64,000 bases of DNA, from positions 15,861,603 through 15,925,602 of the forward strand of contig NC_058161.1 in NCBI RefSeq assembly GCF_020080835.1, given 5' to 3'. This DNA is from Cotesia glomerata (taxonomy: Eukaryota > Arthropoda > Insecta > Hymenoptera > Braconidae). The notes below the pieces were generated by a model that saw only the letters and a program-made list of their open reading frames with translations, ran no database searches and was not told the origin of the DNA. The position numbers and the translations under genes are program-made. Every line of letters starts with the position of its first letter. Position 1 is the stretch's first letter. Positions 22,001 to 48,930 of the stretch are shown in pieces.

Positions 22001-24477
22001 AAATCATAACTTTGTCTCTTATAGCGTCAATAATTGGGGCTTTTACCTTATGAATATTTAATATATTCATTTAAATATGAGAAGTATTTGTGTTTAATTT
22101 TTTGATTACATTTTTTATGAATGACAAAGTAAATTTTCAATTATAAATCAAAAAAACTCAATTCAAAACGTTCAATAATTTCTAACTACACTAATTTTTA
22201 GCTATAAAACTTATTTAATTTGCACCCAAGTAACATGTGCTTGAGCCAGATTTTGGTGCCAGCGTCTTGAGCAAAACCCTTAGTTGCTAGTGTCTTTTTC
22301 TACATATGGGTCTTGCTCAAGTTTATTTAAAAAGACATGGTTCAAGATTTATATATAACTAGCTCAAGACATCTTGTGCAAGAATATGAGACAAGTCTAA
22401 AGCAAGGTGCATTGAAAAACTTTCTGACGCATTTTTTGTACCAGAAACTCACAACAAAGACTTACCCATGACTTGCTCAAGAATTGCTCAAGATCCGTAA
22501 TTCTCAGAAATCCACTGATTCTATAGTAAATATAGGAGGGGTAAAATGATGCGGACGGTCATTCGAAAACATTTCATCTTGAGCAAATCTTGAGCAACTC
22601 TTGCACAAGTATATTTAGCATGCTTCTGGTGTCAGTCTTTCTCAAGACTTGAGCTATAATCTGGCCCAAAGTTCTTGTACAAGGCTTGTTAATTGAATTT
22701 GCTACAAGTATCTGGAGCAAGACCCATAGGTAGAAAAAGACACTAACAACTATCGAAATTAAGACCAGATTTGCTCAAGTCTTGAAAAAGATTGCTATAT
22801 GGGCAGTAATTAATATAATTTACAATGCTGATCACTAGTATATAAACCTATTAGAGGAGAGAGTGTTGTTAAAATTATACGGCCCCAGATTGTTCAAGTT
22901 CTGGGTACCACTTTGAAAATTTGGAGGTATAATTAGATGATAAAATTTAATATAAAAATTATAGTTTATGTCTTTGCAAAAAATATGTATTATTTAGAAA
23001 AGACTATTTCATTGGGTGGTACAATTTTTTTTACTTAAAATGATGATATACCGTTTTTTTTTTTTTACTGATTGTTCGATTTACGGTTTCGTACCTTTTT
23101 CATGAGAAAAATAGCATCTACCGGCTATTCTCGATATGTCAACTTTTCAATTAACAAAAATATAATTGTTTTAATTTATAATTGAAAAAACTTACAGAAA
23201 TCAATTACTGTATTATTGAATAATTATAACATGCGTTTTTTACTCATAATAAATATACGGATTTTGTATTACAACAATTCGAAAAGTTTGTTCAAGTACT
23301 GGTCCCATTTTTATGTGTTTAAGTACTGGGTACTTTACCTTACAGACTTCACTAAGCTAGACCAAGTATTGCTCCAGATTTTGTTTCAGAATCTTGCTCA
23401 AGTCTGTCGCCAGTCTGGATAAATAATCTTGGTTAACTGTCTGGCTAAAGAATTGTCCGATTCTGTTTCTAGAGCTTGGTTAACTATGTAACCAAAAAAT
23501 CTTGTCCAAAACTAATGTTACTAAGACAATAATAATAAAAAAAAAAAAAAAAAAGAACTTACACGGTGACGTTGACAAGCAATTACAGCCTTCTTATCTC
23601 CTAAAACATAACTTACGGCATCGACAATTGTCTGCTTAGTATAGTTATGACCAGGAATGATATTTGCTTCGCTCAGAATTCGAGCCATGTTGAATTTTCC
23701 AGATAATTCAAGTCCTTTATTGAAATATTTCAGTTGAGAATTTGTTTGATCATTACTCATACCACAAACTCCTGAATTTTCCCATTGATCTTTCCAAAAA
23801 TCAGTTAAATTTTGTGCTGCGTCAAAACTGAACCACCTAGATTCTAGCTCAGCTCTAATTTGAGAAATTTCGTCAAATTTGAATGGAGTCGAGTGATTAC
23901 ACTCTGAATAGTAATTCCCCGAAGGAAGACGAGGAACGAATTGAAGAATTGACCATCGGTCTACGTAGGTTGACTGACAGGTTTTTTTAGGATCTAGGCG
24001 CTCGAATAGATAACACCAGGTATGTGGCCATGCTTGAGAAAGTGTGAATTCACCAGCGTAGCCGTGAGTTCTGAAAGAAAAAATTATTTATCAATTTTAA
24101 AGAAAAGTATTAAAACTGGTCTTACAAATTTAATTCGGTAAAAATTTATTCAATTTTTTTTACAAAATTTACGGGAATAATTTTCATCTTTCACTTTTAT
24201 TTATAAATAGATAAAAATAAAAATTTTAATGTAATAAATTTTGAAAAATTCTCAAACAATTTAATGATTCAGAAAAATAAATAAGAACATAAAAAAAATA
24301 TGAATAAATTTTTTCAATTCAAAATTCTGATATAATTATTAATCTTTCTAGGATATAATAGAAAAATTGTAAAATTACTTACGAATCCTGCTTTATCCTT
24401 TCTATTTCACTTACAGTTTCAGGTAAAATTAAATAAATAATTTGTATAAGTAACAATTGAATACAATATTTTTTCAT
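19076..24477 (-). CDS. Secreted RNase T2-fold protein lacking the catalytic residues
   Basis: Three exons read on the minus strand: 24477-24383, 24070-23563, 19222-19076; all GT-AG and in frame, 249 aa, a normal length for RNase T2. Residues 1-23 are a signal peptide with hydrophobic core LLLIQIIYLIL. The fold is recognisable from FTLSQAWPHTWC (40-51), paired cysteines, and the two family motifs in place. In CAS I, where the family has W-(T/S)-(I/V)-H-G-(L/I)-W-P, this protein has WSILQFVP (71-78), so the catalytic His is Leu. In CAS II, where the family has F-W-x-H-E-W-x-x-H-G-x-C, it has FWKDQWENSGVC (123-134), so His, Glu and the second His are all changed. It keeps an open frame and N-glycosylation sites (NLT 119), so it looks like a maintained secreted pseudoenzyme rather than a decayed gene. 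Role unknown; a venom or salivary function is only a guess. Confidence 0.82.
20014..22048 (-). mobile_element. AGGTAAAAGCCCC element, copy 2, nested in copy i
   Basis: Ends AGGTAAAAGCCCCAATTATT and its inverse with TA on both sides. The host element elsewhere (33195, 52017) reads straight through 'aataatactatgaatattt', proving a clean insertion with TA duplication. It is itself split by the element at 20222-21270. Confidence 0.88.
20222..21270 (+). mobile_element. CCGAAC...CTGTGG element 'C', copy 1, third nesting level
   Basis: Starts CCGAACAAAAACAG and ends GAATCTGTGG. Its first 500 bp are a long hairpin (TTCACTGTAAAAAAAATCGC and inverse near 20700), then a unique part (GCAGCGCACCCTGGCGGG, ACTCGGTAGTCTGGCGCTCC). 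The empty site is visible in copy 1 of the host element near 1395 (atgaactggtgc... strand-inverted 'atcaaatcagctt'). A second copy is at 58133-59981. No ORF. Confidence 0.85.
22225..22803. mobile_element. Element with CCCAAGTA / TATATGGG ends, nested in copy i
   Basis: 579 bp between 'tttgca' and 'cagtaatt', which are joined in the other copies of the host element. Its two halves are imperfect inverted repeats (TCTTGAGCAA words, GTCTTTTTCTAC and its inverse). A 2-bp CA target repeat is apparent. Confidence 0.65.
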
Positions 24478-24690
24478 TATTTTAACAAAATAGAATTACT
24501 TTTTTTGAGTGTAATTTGTACCAGTTGTCACTGTCAAGCCTAATCTACACTTCGACTACAAGCTTAGTAATGGTCGCTTTGTGTATCAATCTTCTGAAAC
24601 ATCTGTTAACTCAGAGATATTATTTCTTTTCTTACTCAACGGAATTTCCATTTCCGGTCATATTTTTTTTAATCTTTCAAATGCCTACTA

Positions 24691-24845
24691 CACTGTAAAA
24701 AATTTACGGAGTGAACGCGGAGTGAATGAAGAGTGAATGATTTTTAATTGATTCACTCCCAGCGGGAGTGATATTTACTCTGAGAAGAAGTTAATTTTTA
24801 TTAATAATAAAATTCACTCCGCATTCACTCCCAAAATAAATGAAT
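24691..24845. mobile_element. Short inverted-repeat element (CACTGTAAAAAATT end)
   Basis: Left end CACTGTAAAAAATTTACGG followed by iterated GGAGTGAA words that return inverted (TTCACTCC) by 24830. Located just 5' of the RNase T2-like gene; the right terminus is unclear. Confidence 0.4.
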
Positions 24846-25019
24846 TTAGAAATAAATAAATTTTTGTAAAGAAAATATTTTTATAAACCCTTTTTATATT
24901 TAATTATTAAAAATTTAATTTATTATTTTTAATAATATTTCATTTTAATTATTATTATAATTTTTTTATTTATTTCTTTTTATAAATTAATTATAATTAA
25001 AAATTGTCAAAAAATATGT

Positions 25020-25020
<1 letters not shown>

Positions 25021-25086
<66 letters not shown>
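25021..25086. repeat. (AT)n microsatellite
   Basis: About 65 bp uninterrupted AT dinucleotides. Confidence 0.95.
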
Positions 25087-25089
<3 letters not shown>

Positions 25090-25489
25090 TAGCGGACCGG
25101 ACAGACGTTGTCATGTACACACGTCTTAAATTTAGAAATTTTAGGAATGAGTTTGTATAGTTAAAAACATCATTAGTTAACAATTAAATAATAAATTAAT
25201 TTCAATTTTTTTTATTTTTTTCGAGTAGTCTTAAAGTCAGGCTTAACACATGATATAGTTTCTTATGTTTTTTAACGCATAATATATTTTGTCCGTTTCT
25301 TCACTTCAATAACAGTTTTTAACCTCAAATAACTAAAACAGATATAAATTTCCAATAAAAATCAGAAATCATGAGATGAAAATATCAATTTTGTTTTGTT
25401 TTTTCGAATACTTGTTTACTTAAAATTTCTACACATTAATGTTGCTCAATCTCAAATTTCAAATCATTTATTCCATCTAAAAAAGACGA

Positions 25490-26120
25490 TAAATGGCGTC
25501 GAAAAATTTAAATGAAGTAATTCAAATTTCTAGTTTGACCAATTGAAACTTAGAATTTCTTTATAAGGCTTAAAAAACTGCGTAGAATGCCGTCAACTGC
25601 GTAAAAATTGGTTAATTAATTCAAAAGTTATTGTGGTTTGAAAATTCAAAAAATAGTGTTCTATGAAACTTCTATGAGCTCAAGAGCTCAAAAGCATAGA
25701 AAAGGTATCGTTTTGAGGTATCGTTAATGATTTCACCGTTCTATTACCGTATTTTCACCGTTCTATTACCGTATTTTCACCGTTCTTTACTGTACATTAC
25801 GATGTTTTACGATTTCTACTGTGCAAGTAGAAAGCTACTGTAATCTACGGTGGCCATACGGTACATCGTCCGTATTTTTACCGTATAATACCGTAATTTT
25901 ACGGAATTTCATTTTATTGCGGTTTAAAAATTCGAAAAATAGTGTCTTATCAAATCCCTATCAGACTTTTGAGCTCGAAGAGCTCAAAAGCATAGGAAAG
26001 CAATCTCTGTGAGCTCGGAGAGCTCAAAAACGTCATTGGTGCAATTTTAAGCGCCTAAGTATGGAATTAGCGGGAAGTTGCAGGGATGGCGTTCAGGGTC
26101 AACCGTTTTCCTAATTTTTT
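25490..26120 (+). repeat. Repeat 'B' copy carrying an ACCGTA array
   Basis: Contains the B-family phrases 'attgcggtttaaaaattc', GAGCTCGAAGAGCTC-type words and the TTAGCGGGAAGTTGCAGGG ending (26067). Between 25735 and 25910 the B sequence is interrupted by CACCGTTCTATTACCGTATT units, inverted relative to those at 15105-15180. Confidence 0.7.
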
Positions 26121-26662
26121 TTCATTCAATATGTATAATTGCATGCTAAAATAATATAAAATGGGTATCAAATATTCAAGAGAAAAATTTTCTTAAGGTG
26201 AGAAAATTTTTTTCTCAACTGAAGTAGGTGGCGCTGCTTCCCTAAAGTATCTAAAAATCTTGATCAAACATAAAAATTTCTTGTATCAAGTATTTATGAT
26301 AATTTGAATTAACAGCCGAGACCAGTGATTGCAGTTTCAATCGGTTTAGCGAAACGAATGGAAATTTTGAAAAAACGTTTTTCAAGAAATCTTTCTTTCT
26401 GTGTACCTATTTCCAGCCTTCAATAGTATATTCCATAAATAACTATAGTTTCCTTATGGCGGGGGCTGGGTACTGGTGACTTTACCCTAATTAACAATTC
26501 AATTTTTTCATGCTCGAATATTTTTTCGGGATACTAACATTATTATTATTTATCATTGATTCATGATGTTAATGCAAACAACCGAAAAAAATTTTTTTTT
26601 GCTTCTCTTGAAAAATTTAATATTTTTGACTTATGGGGTTTCTCAAATAAACGATTCATATA

Positions 26663-27892
26663 AGGTAAAAGACCCAATACCGGAACGAGACCCAATACCG
26701 GAACGATTTGACAATTATTATTTTATATTTTATCTCGTACTCAATCAAATTAAACAAACTTTTCTTTATTAGAAACCTCAATCTTTTTTTTACATACTAA
26801 AATATGAATGAAACTTTAAATTATATTGGAAATATTGAAAAAAAATGTTAATGATGTCAATAGTCTTAGATTTTTGACTTATCAAGGTCTCTTAATGGTT
26901 TTGCTAAGAAATCACTCGATGATCTTAAGCTCATAGAAACCTAATGGAAATACTTTTCACTAAAATTTTTTTTTTATGTATTAATACAAATACTAAGAAT
27001 TCGATGCAATTAATTGATAATACAAAAAAGACCCTATTGTTATTTAAAATTTACTGTTCGTCTATTGGTACACCCGAAATAAGCTAATACCCAGTATCGG
27101 AACAGTCAGCCATATTGATATTATTTACTGACATTTACGATATACTGTGTTGATTGTTTACATCAAGCACAACAACAAAAGTTTTTGTGAAATAACATTT
27201 AATACAGAAAGTAATTTTATTATAAAAATTGCTTCAAATATTCGTAAATTTTAACTTGAAGAACAAAAGCAAATTTCTGTTTTGAAATTTTCTTTTTTAC
27301 ATAAGTGTCGTCAAGTATAACCTCGAATCGTTTATTTTTTTTTTTTTTTGGATTTTTAGTAAAAATTTATTTGATTTTTTAATATTAAATAATTATTGTT
27401 AGTTTCACTATGCATACATGTCATTTGAGTTCTGAATTAAACTGCTTAATTTTTTATAGGTAGTAGTAGGATGCCGAAAGTTAAGTCGAAGATAACATTT
27501 TATAAATTCGTTTTATAAATTCAGAAAAATTCACATAAAGTATTATGATTTGTTAATTAATTATTTAATTAATCCAGCTTACGAAAAGCGGACCCCTTAG
27601 ATTAAAAAAATTAGTTTTATTTATCGTTCCGGTATTGGGTCAACCATATTCCGGTATTGGGACTAGGCATTTAAGGTGTTCCGATACTGGGTCTTTTAGA
27701 CTTTTTAAAAAAACATGTTTTTTTTTAATATTAAATTCGACAAAATTGATAAATTTAATTATTTTCGTGTAACTACATGTTTATTCTATATGATTGGATG
27801 AATTATTATTACTAATGAACCATTTGAATATTTTCTAAGTAATAAAAAACAGTCATGTACCCTTTATCGTTCCGGTATTGGGTCTTTTACCT
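26663..27892. mobile_element. TA-flanked AGGTAAAAGACCC element
   Basis: Ends AGGTAAAAGACCCAATACCG and its inverse, flanked by TA. The 16-mer CCCAATACCGGAACGA is tandemly repeated at the left end (26674, 26692) and recurs, some inverted, near 27088, 27630, 27650, 27680 and 27870. No transposase ORF seen, so it is non-autonomous. Intergenic between the RNase T2-like gene and Slik. Confidence 0.82.
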
Positions 27893-28089
27893 TAATTATG
27901 TCCCTAATTTTTTCATCATAGGGAGATAAAAAATATGATTTTTGAAATTTAATATCTAAGTAACTAAACGGTGAATCTTTTTAAAATTTTGGGATTAGAT
28001 AAATAACGTATTTATTTATATGTATACTTAATTTCAAAGCTCAAAATTGGAAATTATTTTTCACATTAGATTTGCTCGAACCTCCTTAA

Positions 28090-28570
28090 CCCTTCAGCAC
28101 TCTCGCTATGAGATTTTCTCTCACGCTCATCAATAACTCAAATTTTCTTTCAAATTTCAAATGGAATGACTATGTGATTTTTTTTCTATCTGTCAAAAAA
28201 TTAATATTATTTCAGATTGCAATATTATTATTTTAATTGTTCTATACTATAAAAAAATAAAATAAATTTTATTAACTCTGTGAGATATTTTCTCATCGCA
28301 ATAGTAAAGTAGGGGGGTCAGAATTTAAAAAATCGGGTCTGATCGGTATAGTTCGGAGGTTCCCGTAAGAGTGCATTTGTGTTTGGATGTATTATTATTA
28401 AATATTATTTTTAAATAAGTCAATTTTTTTTTGTTTTAAGAAATTTATTTTATTTAAGATTTTTTAAATTAAAGGGACTATAAGCATGCGTGCGCTTCCA
28501 CATAAGGCGTGAGAGTTTTTCTCATCGCACGAGTAATGATAGTCAATCGTTTTGCGAGAGTGCTGAAGAG
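28090..28570. mobile_element. TTAA-flanked piggyBac-like MITE
   Basis: TTAA on both sides and termini CCCTTCAGCACTCTCGC / GCGAGAGTGCTGAAGAG. CCC-start and TTAA target match the piggyBac pattern. No ORF. It lies just upstream of the putative Slik promoter. Confidence 0.82.
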
Positions 28571-28699
28571 TTAAAAATGTAAAAAAAAAAAAATTTTTTT
28601 TCCAAAAATTTTGTTTTTTTATAAGCTACAAATTCTATCCCAATCTAAGAAAAGAGAAAAAAAATATTTTCGCTCCATTTTAATAATTAGCGCGTTTCT

Positions 28700-29092
28700 C
28701 TAATTTGAAATAACCGCGTAACGGTCGCGTTAGACTACCTGAGCGCAAGAGCGGAATTTATCGGAGGCAAATGCGGTCAGTTCTGATAATGGAGCTCAGC
28801 CATCTGGTATCAATCTCTCTCTATAACCAGGCGTGTCACTCCGTCGTGTATGGATTACCATTAAAATGGCCGTGCTTAACCAGACGACACAACTATAATT
28901 TGTTTTATTATGTGCTTAATACCCCAATTTTAGTGATTTAATTAAGTTATAGTTATTAAAATATCCATGCAGTGATAATTACATCATTCTCTTCAGTGTA
29001 TGCTTTATAAATAAATAGTTAATATCTAAGTTTTAATGATATATCTAATGTGAATATTAAACGGTACACTCACTAGATAAGAATAAGGTATG
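28700..29092 (+). promoter_or_regulatory. Probable Slik promoter and noncoding first exon
   Basis: Sharp rise in GC and CpG (e.g. ACCGCGTAACGGTCGCGTTA near 28709, then GAGCGCAAGAGCGG) in otherwise AT-rich sequence, typical of an insect housekeeping promoter. A plausible 5'UTR splice donor (AATAAGGTATGA) lies near 29083. No coding potential. The assignment to Slik rests on position and strand only. Confidence 0.4.
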
Positions 29093-31680
29093 ATATTTCA
29101 GTTCTTACAACCTTTCACTTGGAAAAAAAAAATAGTCTGGTGAATTGAATTTAAAATTTTTATTTTTGTAGTTTTGTAATTTTACAGTATGTATTTTTTT
29201 ATATTTATTATTTTGATCTATAATAATAAACATATTTTGTTTTTTATTTTCAGTGTTGCTAATTATTTTCTACGAAACTATTTTTTGAAGTTGTTTGAGG
29301 ACGCGCCCGATTTTAATCCACTAATCTAATAATTGTTGATTTTGTTTAATTATTCCATTTACATTATTACTGTAAATAATTACAGATTTTTTTTTTTAAA
29401 TCTTTAATAATTTAATTTTACTTATGTTATTATTTACTATTAAATTCTCTATTGTCATTTTTACAAGTTTTAATCTTTAATCTGTTGTCATCATGAGATT
29501 TCTTATCTCTCAATATGATTCAGAGGTAGCTAATAATAAAACAAACAGTAAATAATTATCGAGAAATTAAAAATCAAAAAATTTATAATTAGAGAAATTT
29601 TTATTTTTACTCCAATTAGATATTAAATTTAATGTCGTTTATTATATTTTTTCAATTAAATGTCAAATTTTTCACTTTTTTTTTTAGATGAAAGTAATAT
29701 TTAAGTTTTCGATAATAGCAAGTGTTTTAATGGTTTTTATTTTTACTATATATCATACTCTAAAATTATGACACTGAAATTAGCAGACACTTGATAAGTT
29801 TTTGATTTTTGTTGAAAAAAAAAAAAAAACTAAATCTAAAAAAATATTTTTAAAAAGTTACATTTATAATTTTTTAACGATAGATATAGTTTTTTATATA
29901 AATTTTTCTTGCCATAATTAATTTCTTATAAAAATTCTAAAATTTATCAAATGTCTTTCAATCTCAAATCATAAAAAATTATATGAAATTTTTTTTACAC
30001 TAATTATTTAAATCGTAAGAATTTTTCTTTTAATGTAAATTATTAAGAAGTCATGCTGGAGGTTTGCTCGATTTTATAGCAATTTCTATGAAAATTAAAG
30101 TAGCAGATATTTAACAATTTTTAGAATTTTTTTTTAAATAAATTAGTGCAAAAAAATTAGAAAAGAATATTGACATGTAGAAATTAAAAAAAATTAAACA
30201 TGCAATTTTTTAACAATTATTTTTTATAACAAATTTGTTTGTTAAACAAAATTAAAAAATAGTCAAGTGATAGCTAACTTTAAGCCATGCAATTTTTCAG
30301 CAGCTACAATAAATAATTAAATATATTTTTTCAAAAAGTGAATTTTGTTAGAATGACTTGATAAAAAATAGTCCAATTTACAAATAAAAATAAATAATTT
30401 AGTAATAGTGTAAAAATTAATTAAGTATTTTGATAAAAAAAAAAAAAAAGTATTTTAAATGCAACTGTATGCCATTTTCTGAATAGAATCTTGAACTTCC
30501 TCTATACTGAAATTGGTAGGCATCTGACAGCTACTGTAATTTTTTTTAAATAGATAAATTAATGTAAAAAAAATTATGAAAATTAATTTAGCAGAGATTT
30601 AATAATTTTCCTAATAAATAAATTACTGCATAAAAAAAATGGGAAAAAAACTGACATTTAGAAATTTTAATATTAAAAAAATTTAACAATTAATTTAATA
30701 AATAATTAATTTAATTAATAATAAATTAAAAATGCAATTTTTTAAAAATAATTTTTAGGTACAAATTTTTTTGTTAAATAAAATTAAAAAATGGTCAAGT
30801 GTCATTTAATTTTAATAGGAGTTTTTTATTTTTGAAAATCCAATTTGTTAAATTATCCTTTGCATTATTTATTTTACGAGGCTATTGTGTACTTTTACTG
30901 ATTAGATCGTTATTTGGTCAAGTTATGCTGACCACGTTTTTGATCAGTGATCCATTTCAACTCGTAATGTTAATGTTAAAAAATTTTTTTCTAATTTCTC
31001 TTGAATTTAAATGTTTAATGTGAAACTAAATTATTTTTATAATGTTCATTAAGATACGGAAATCAGCAGACATCTGACATTTTTTTTTGTTATTATTAGA
31101 AATCAACTATAAAAAAACAATATTTTAACTTATAATTTTTTTGAATTTCTAGAGGTGAAATTTTTTTATTAAAATTTTTTTAGTATAATCTTATAAAAAA
31201 TTGACGCATGTCTGTTAATTTCAGTGTAATTATCCATCTGATAATTTAAAAAATATGTCATCTTATAATGAAAAAATTACAAATTTACATTTTGCTCGAC
31301 ACAAAAAAAAGAATTGAAATAAAAAATAAATTTTAATTTAAAACTGAAAAAATTTTATACTTAAAATTTTGCAAATCAAAAAAAAATTATTTTTATAAAA
31401 AAAAAATGAGCTTGTTAAATTTTAGTTTCCCAATTAACATGAACGATTGAAAAGCAAGTAATTATACTCCGAATTTCGAACGATATAAACTAATAGAAAA
31501 AGTAAAGGCACAGTGGTCTCTCTTGCTGGAATGTCGGATGTTCCATGTCCCCGTTTTCTCTATAAAGAAATAGAAATTTAAAAATAAAATTACTAATGGA
31601 AATTTTTGTAGTACTTTTGCTTTCTTTTTAGTTAAAAATAGTCATTATTAATTAAATTACTAATACCGGTAATTTATTTC
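29093..31680 (+). other. Slik 5'UTR intron, AT-rich with degenerate dispersed repeats
   Basis: At least five degenerate copies of a repeat beginning 'gaaattagcagacatctgac' (near 29775, 30100, 30510, 30590, 31058). No ORF is credible. Confidence 0.4.
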
Positions 31681-31704
31681 AGGAAAATTCAATTATTTTA
31701 TAGA

Positions 31705-31758
31705 ATGGATTCTTCAAGTATCGACATTAAATTGAAGAAAACATCGACATTTATCTGA
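31705..31758 (+). other. Upstream ORF 1 of Slik (17 codons)
   Basis: ATG with stop TGA, encoding MDSSSIDIKLKKTSTFI, in the presumed 5'UTR exon that begins after an acceptor at 31682. Could lower translation of the kinase ORF. Confidence 0.4.
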
Positions 31759-31785
31759 ATAATATTGTCGATTTAAAGTGTCAAG

Positions 31786-31833
31786 ATGCGGGAGGTGTTA
31801 AACGTGATCCCTTGGAGGCTACCAGGGATCTAA
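31786..31833 (+). other. Upstream ORF 2 of Slik (15 codons)
   Basis: ATG to TAA, encoding MREVLNVIPWRLPGI, 139 bp before the kinase start. Whether it remains in the spliced leader is unknown. Confidence 0.4.
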
Positions 31834-31971
31834 AATAATTAAATATAAAATTATTTAAGGACAAAAAACAAGAATAAGAGAAATAACTAAAAAACATTTT
31901 TTTTATATTTATTTTTTTTTTTAATTCATACTTTCACTTGAATTTTTTTAAGTAAAAAAAAATAACAAAAA

Positions 31972-48195
<16,224 letters not shown>

Positions 48196-48774
48196 TCCTT
48201 ATCTATTATATGGCTTATTGTATCCTGTGTATTAATATTATCTGCTTTTTTCCTTTTTGCTTATTTTATTTGTTGTGCTTTATAAATTTATTTTATTGTT
48301 GAATATTTAAACACACATATATGTATAGATAATTATTATTAGTATTAAGTCATTTTATGATCAATGTCTCGCAAAAAATGGGTTTTTGTTCATTTAGATT
48401 TTGTTAGAAAAATCGCTTGTGGATTAGAGGGGAATATTGCAATTTAGTTTATTTAATTTAAAGCAGAAAAAAATTATATGTAATAGTTATCATGCTTTTT
48501 TTTTTGTGTTTTTGTCTTGGGAAAATATTCATTCATTTTTGTTGTATTTAAAAAAAAAATTCCTTTTGAAAAATGAATAGAGAAAAAAAAACAACGGAAT
48601 TGGCAAATAAGTGAATTTAAAATTAATTATATAGAAGGTTAGTTAAATTATTTTCAAAATTTATATAAAAAAATTTTTTATCTCTGATCCACAAAAAAAT
48701 ATTTTAAAGTCTACAGTTGGAAAATATAAAAATAATTTTATTGAATAAATATTTATTGATTAAAAATTTTCCAG

Positions 48775-48930
48775 AGATTGGAAGAAATATTTGTATTACA
48801 ATTGGAAGAACAAGAAGCAATATATGGTCCAAATGCAACTCCTTTATGTCTACCATCAGATCTTCCAGATTTAACTCATCACACAGCAGGTTCAACGCGA
48901 AGTTCACTGTCTTCCGTAAGCGAGGGTTGA
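48775..48930 (+). CDS. slik: Alternative terminal exon of Slik
   Basis: Acceptor ttttccag, then a phase-0 frame compatible with exon 10 (...KPRKQ), reading RLEEIFVLQLEEQEAIYGPN to a TGA after 51 residues; isoform of 1437 aa. The LEExF..QLEEQE..YG pattern resembles the C-terminal end of vertebrate SLK/STK10, so this may be the ancestral ending, whereas exon 47911-48195 (NLEAELASEIEAWELRYKDY, then a Ser/Pro tail) is the other choice. AATAAA overlaps just after the stop. Confidence 0.75.
   Translation, partial: RLEEIFVLQLEEQEAIYGPNATPLCLPSDLPDLTHHTAGSTRSSLSSVSEG

Larger units (their letters stand above)
19647..23340. mobile_element. TA-flanked AGGTAAAGTACC element, copy i (with nested insertions)
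   Basis: Ends AGGTAAGTACCCATTAG and its inverse GGGTACTTTACCT, flanked by TA, inside the large intron of the RNase T2-like gene. Colinear with copies at 32921, 43159 and 51652. Two later insertions split it (20014-22048 and 22225-22803). Repeated AGTAGTTGAAC words occur near the left end and TTCAAGTACTGG words near the right. Confidence 0.85.
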
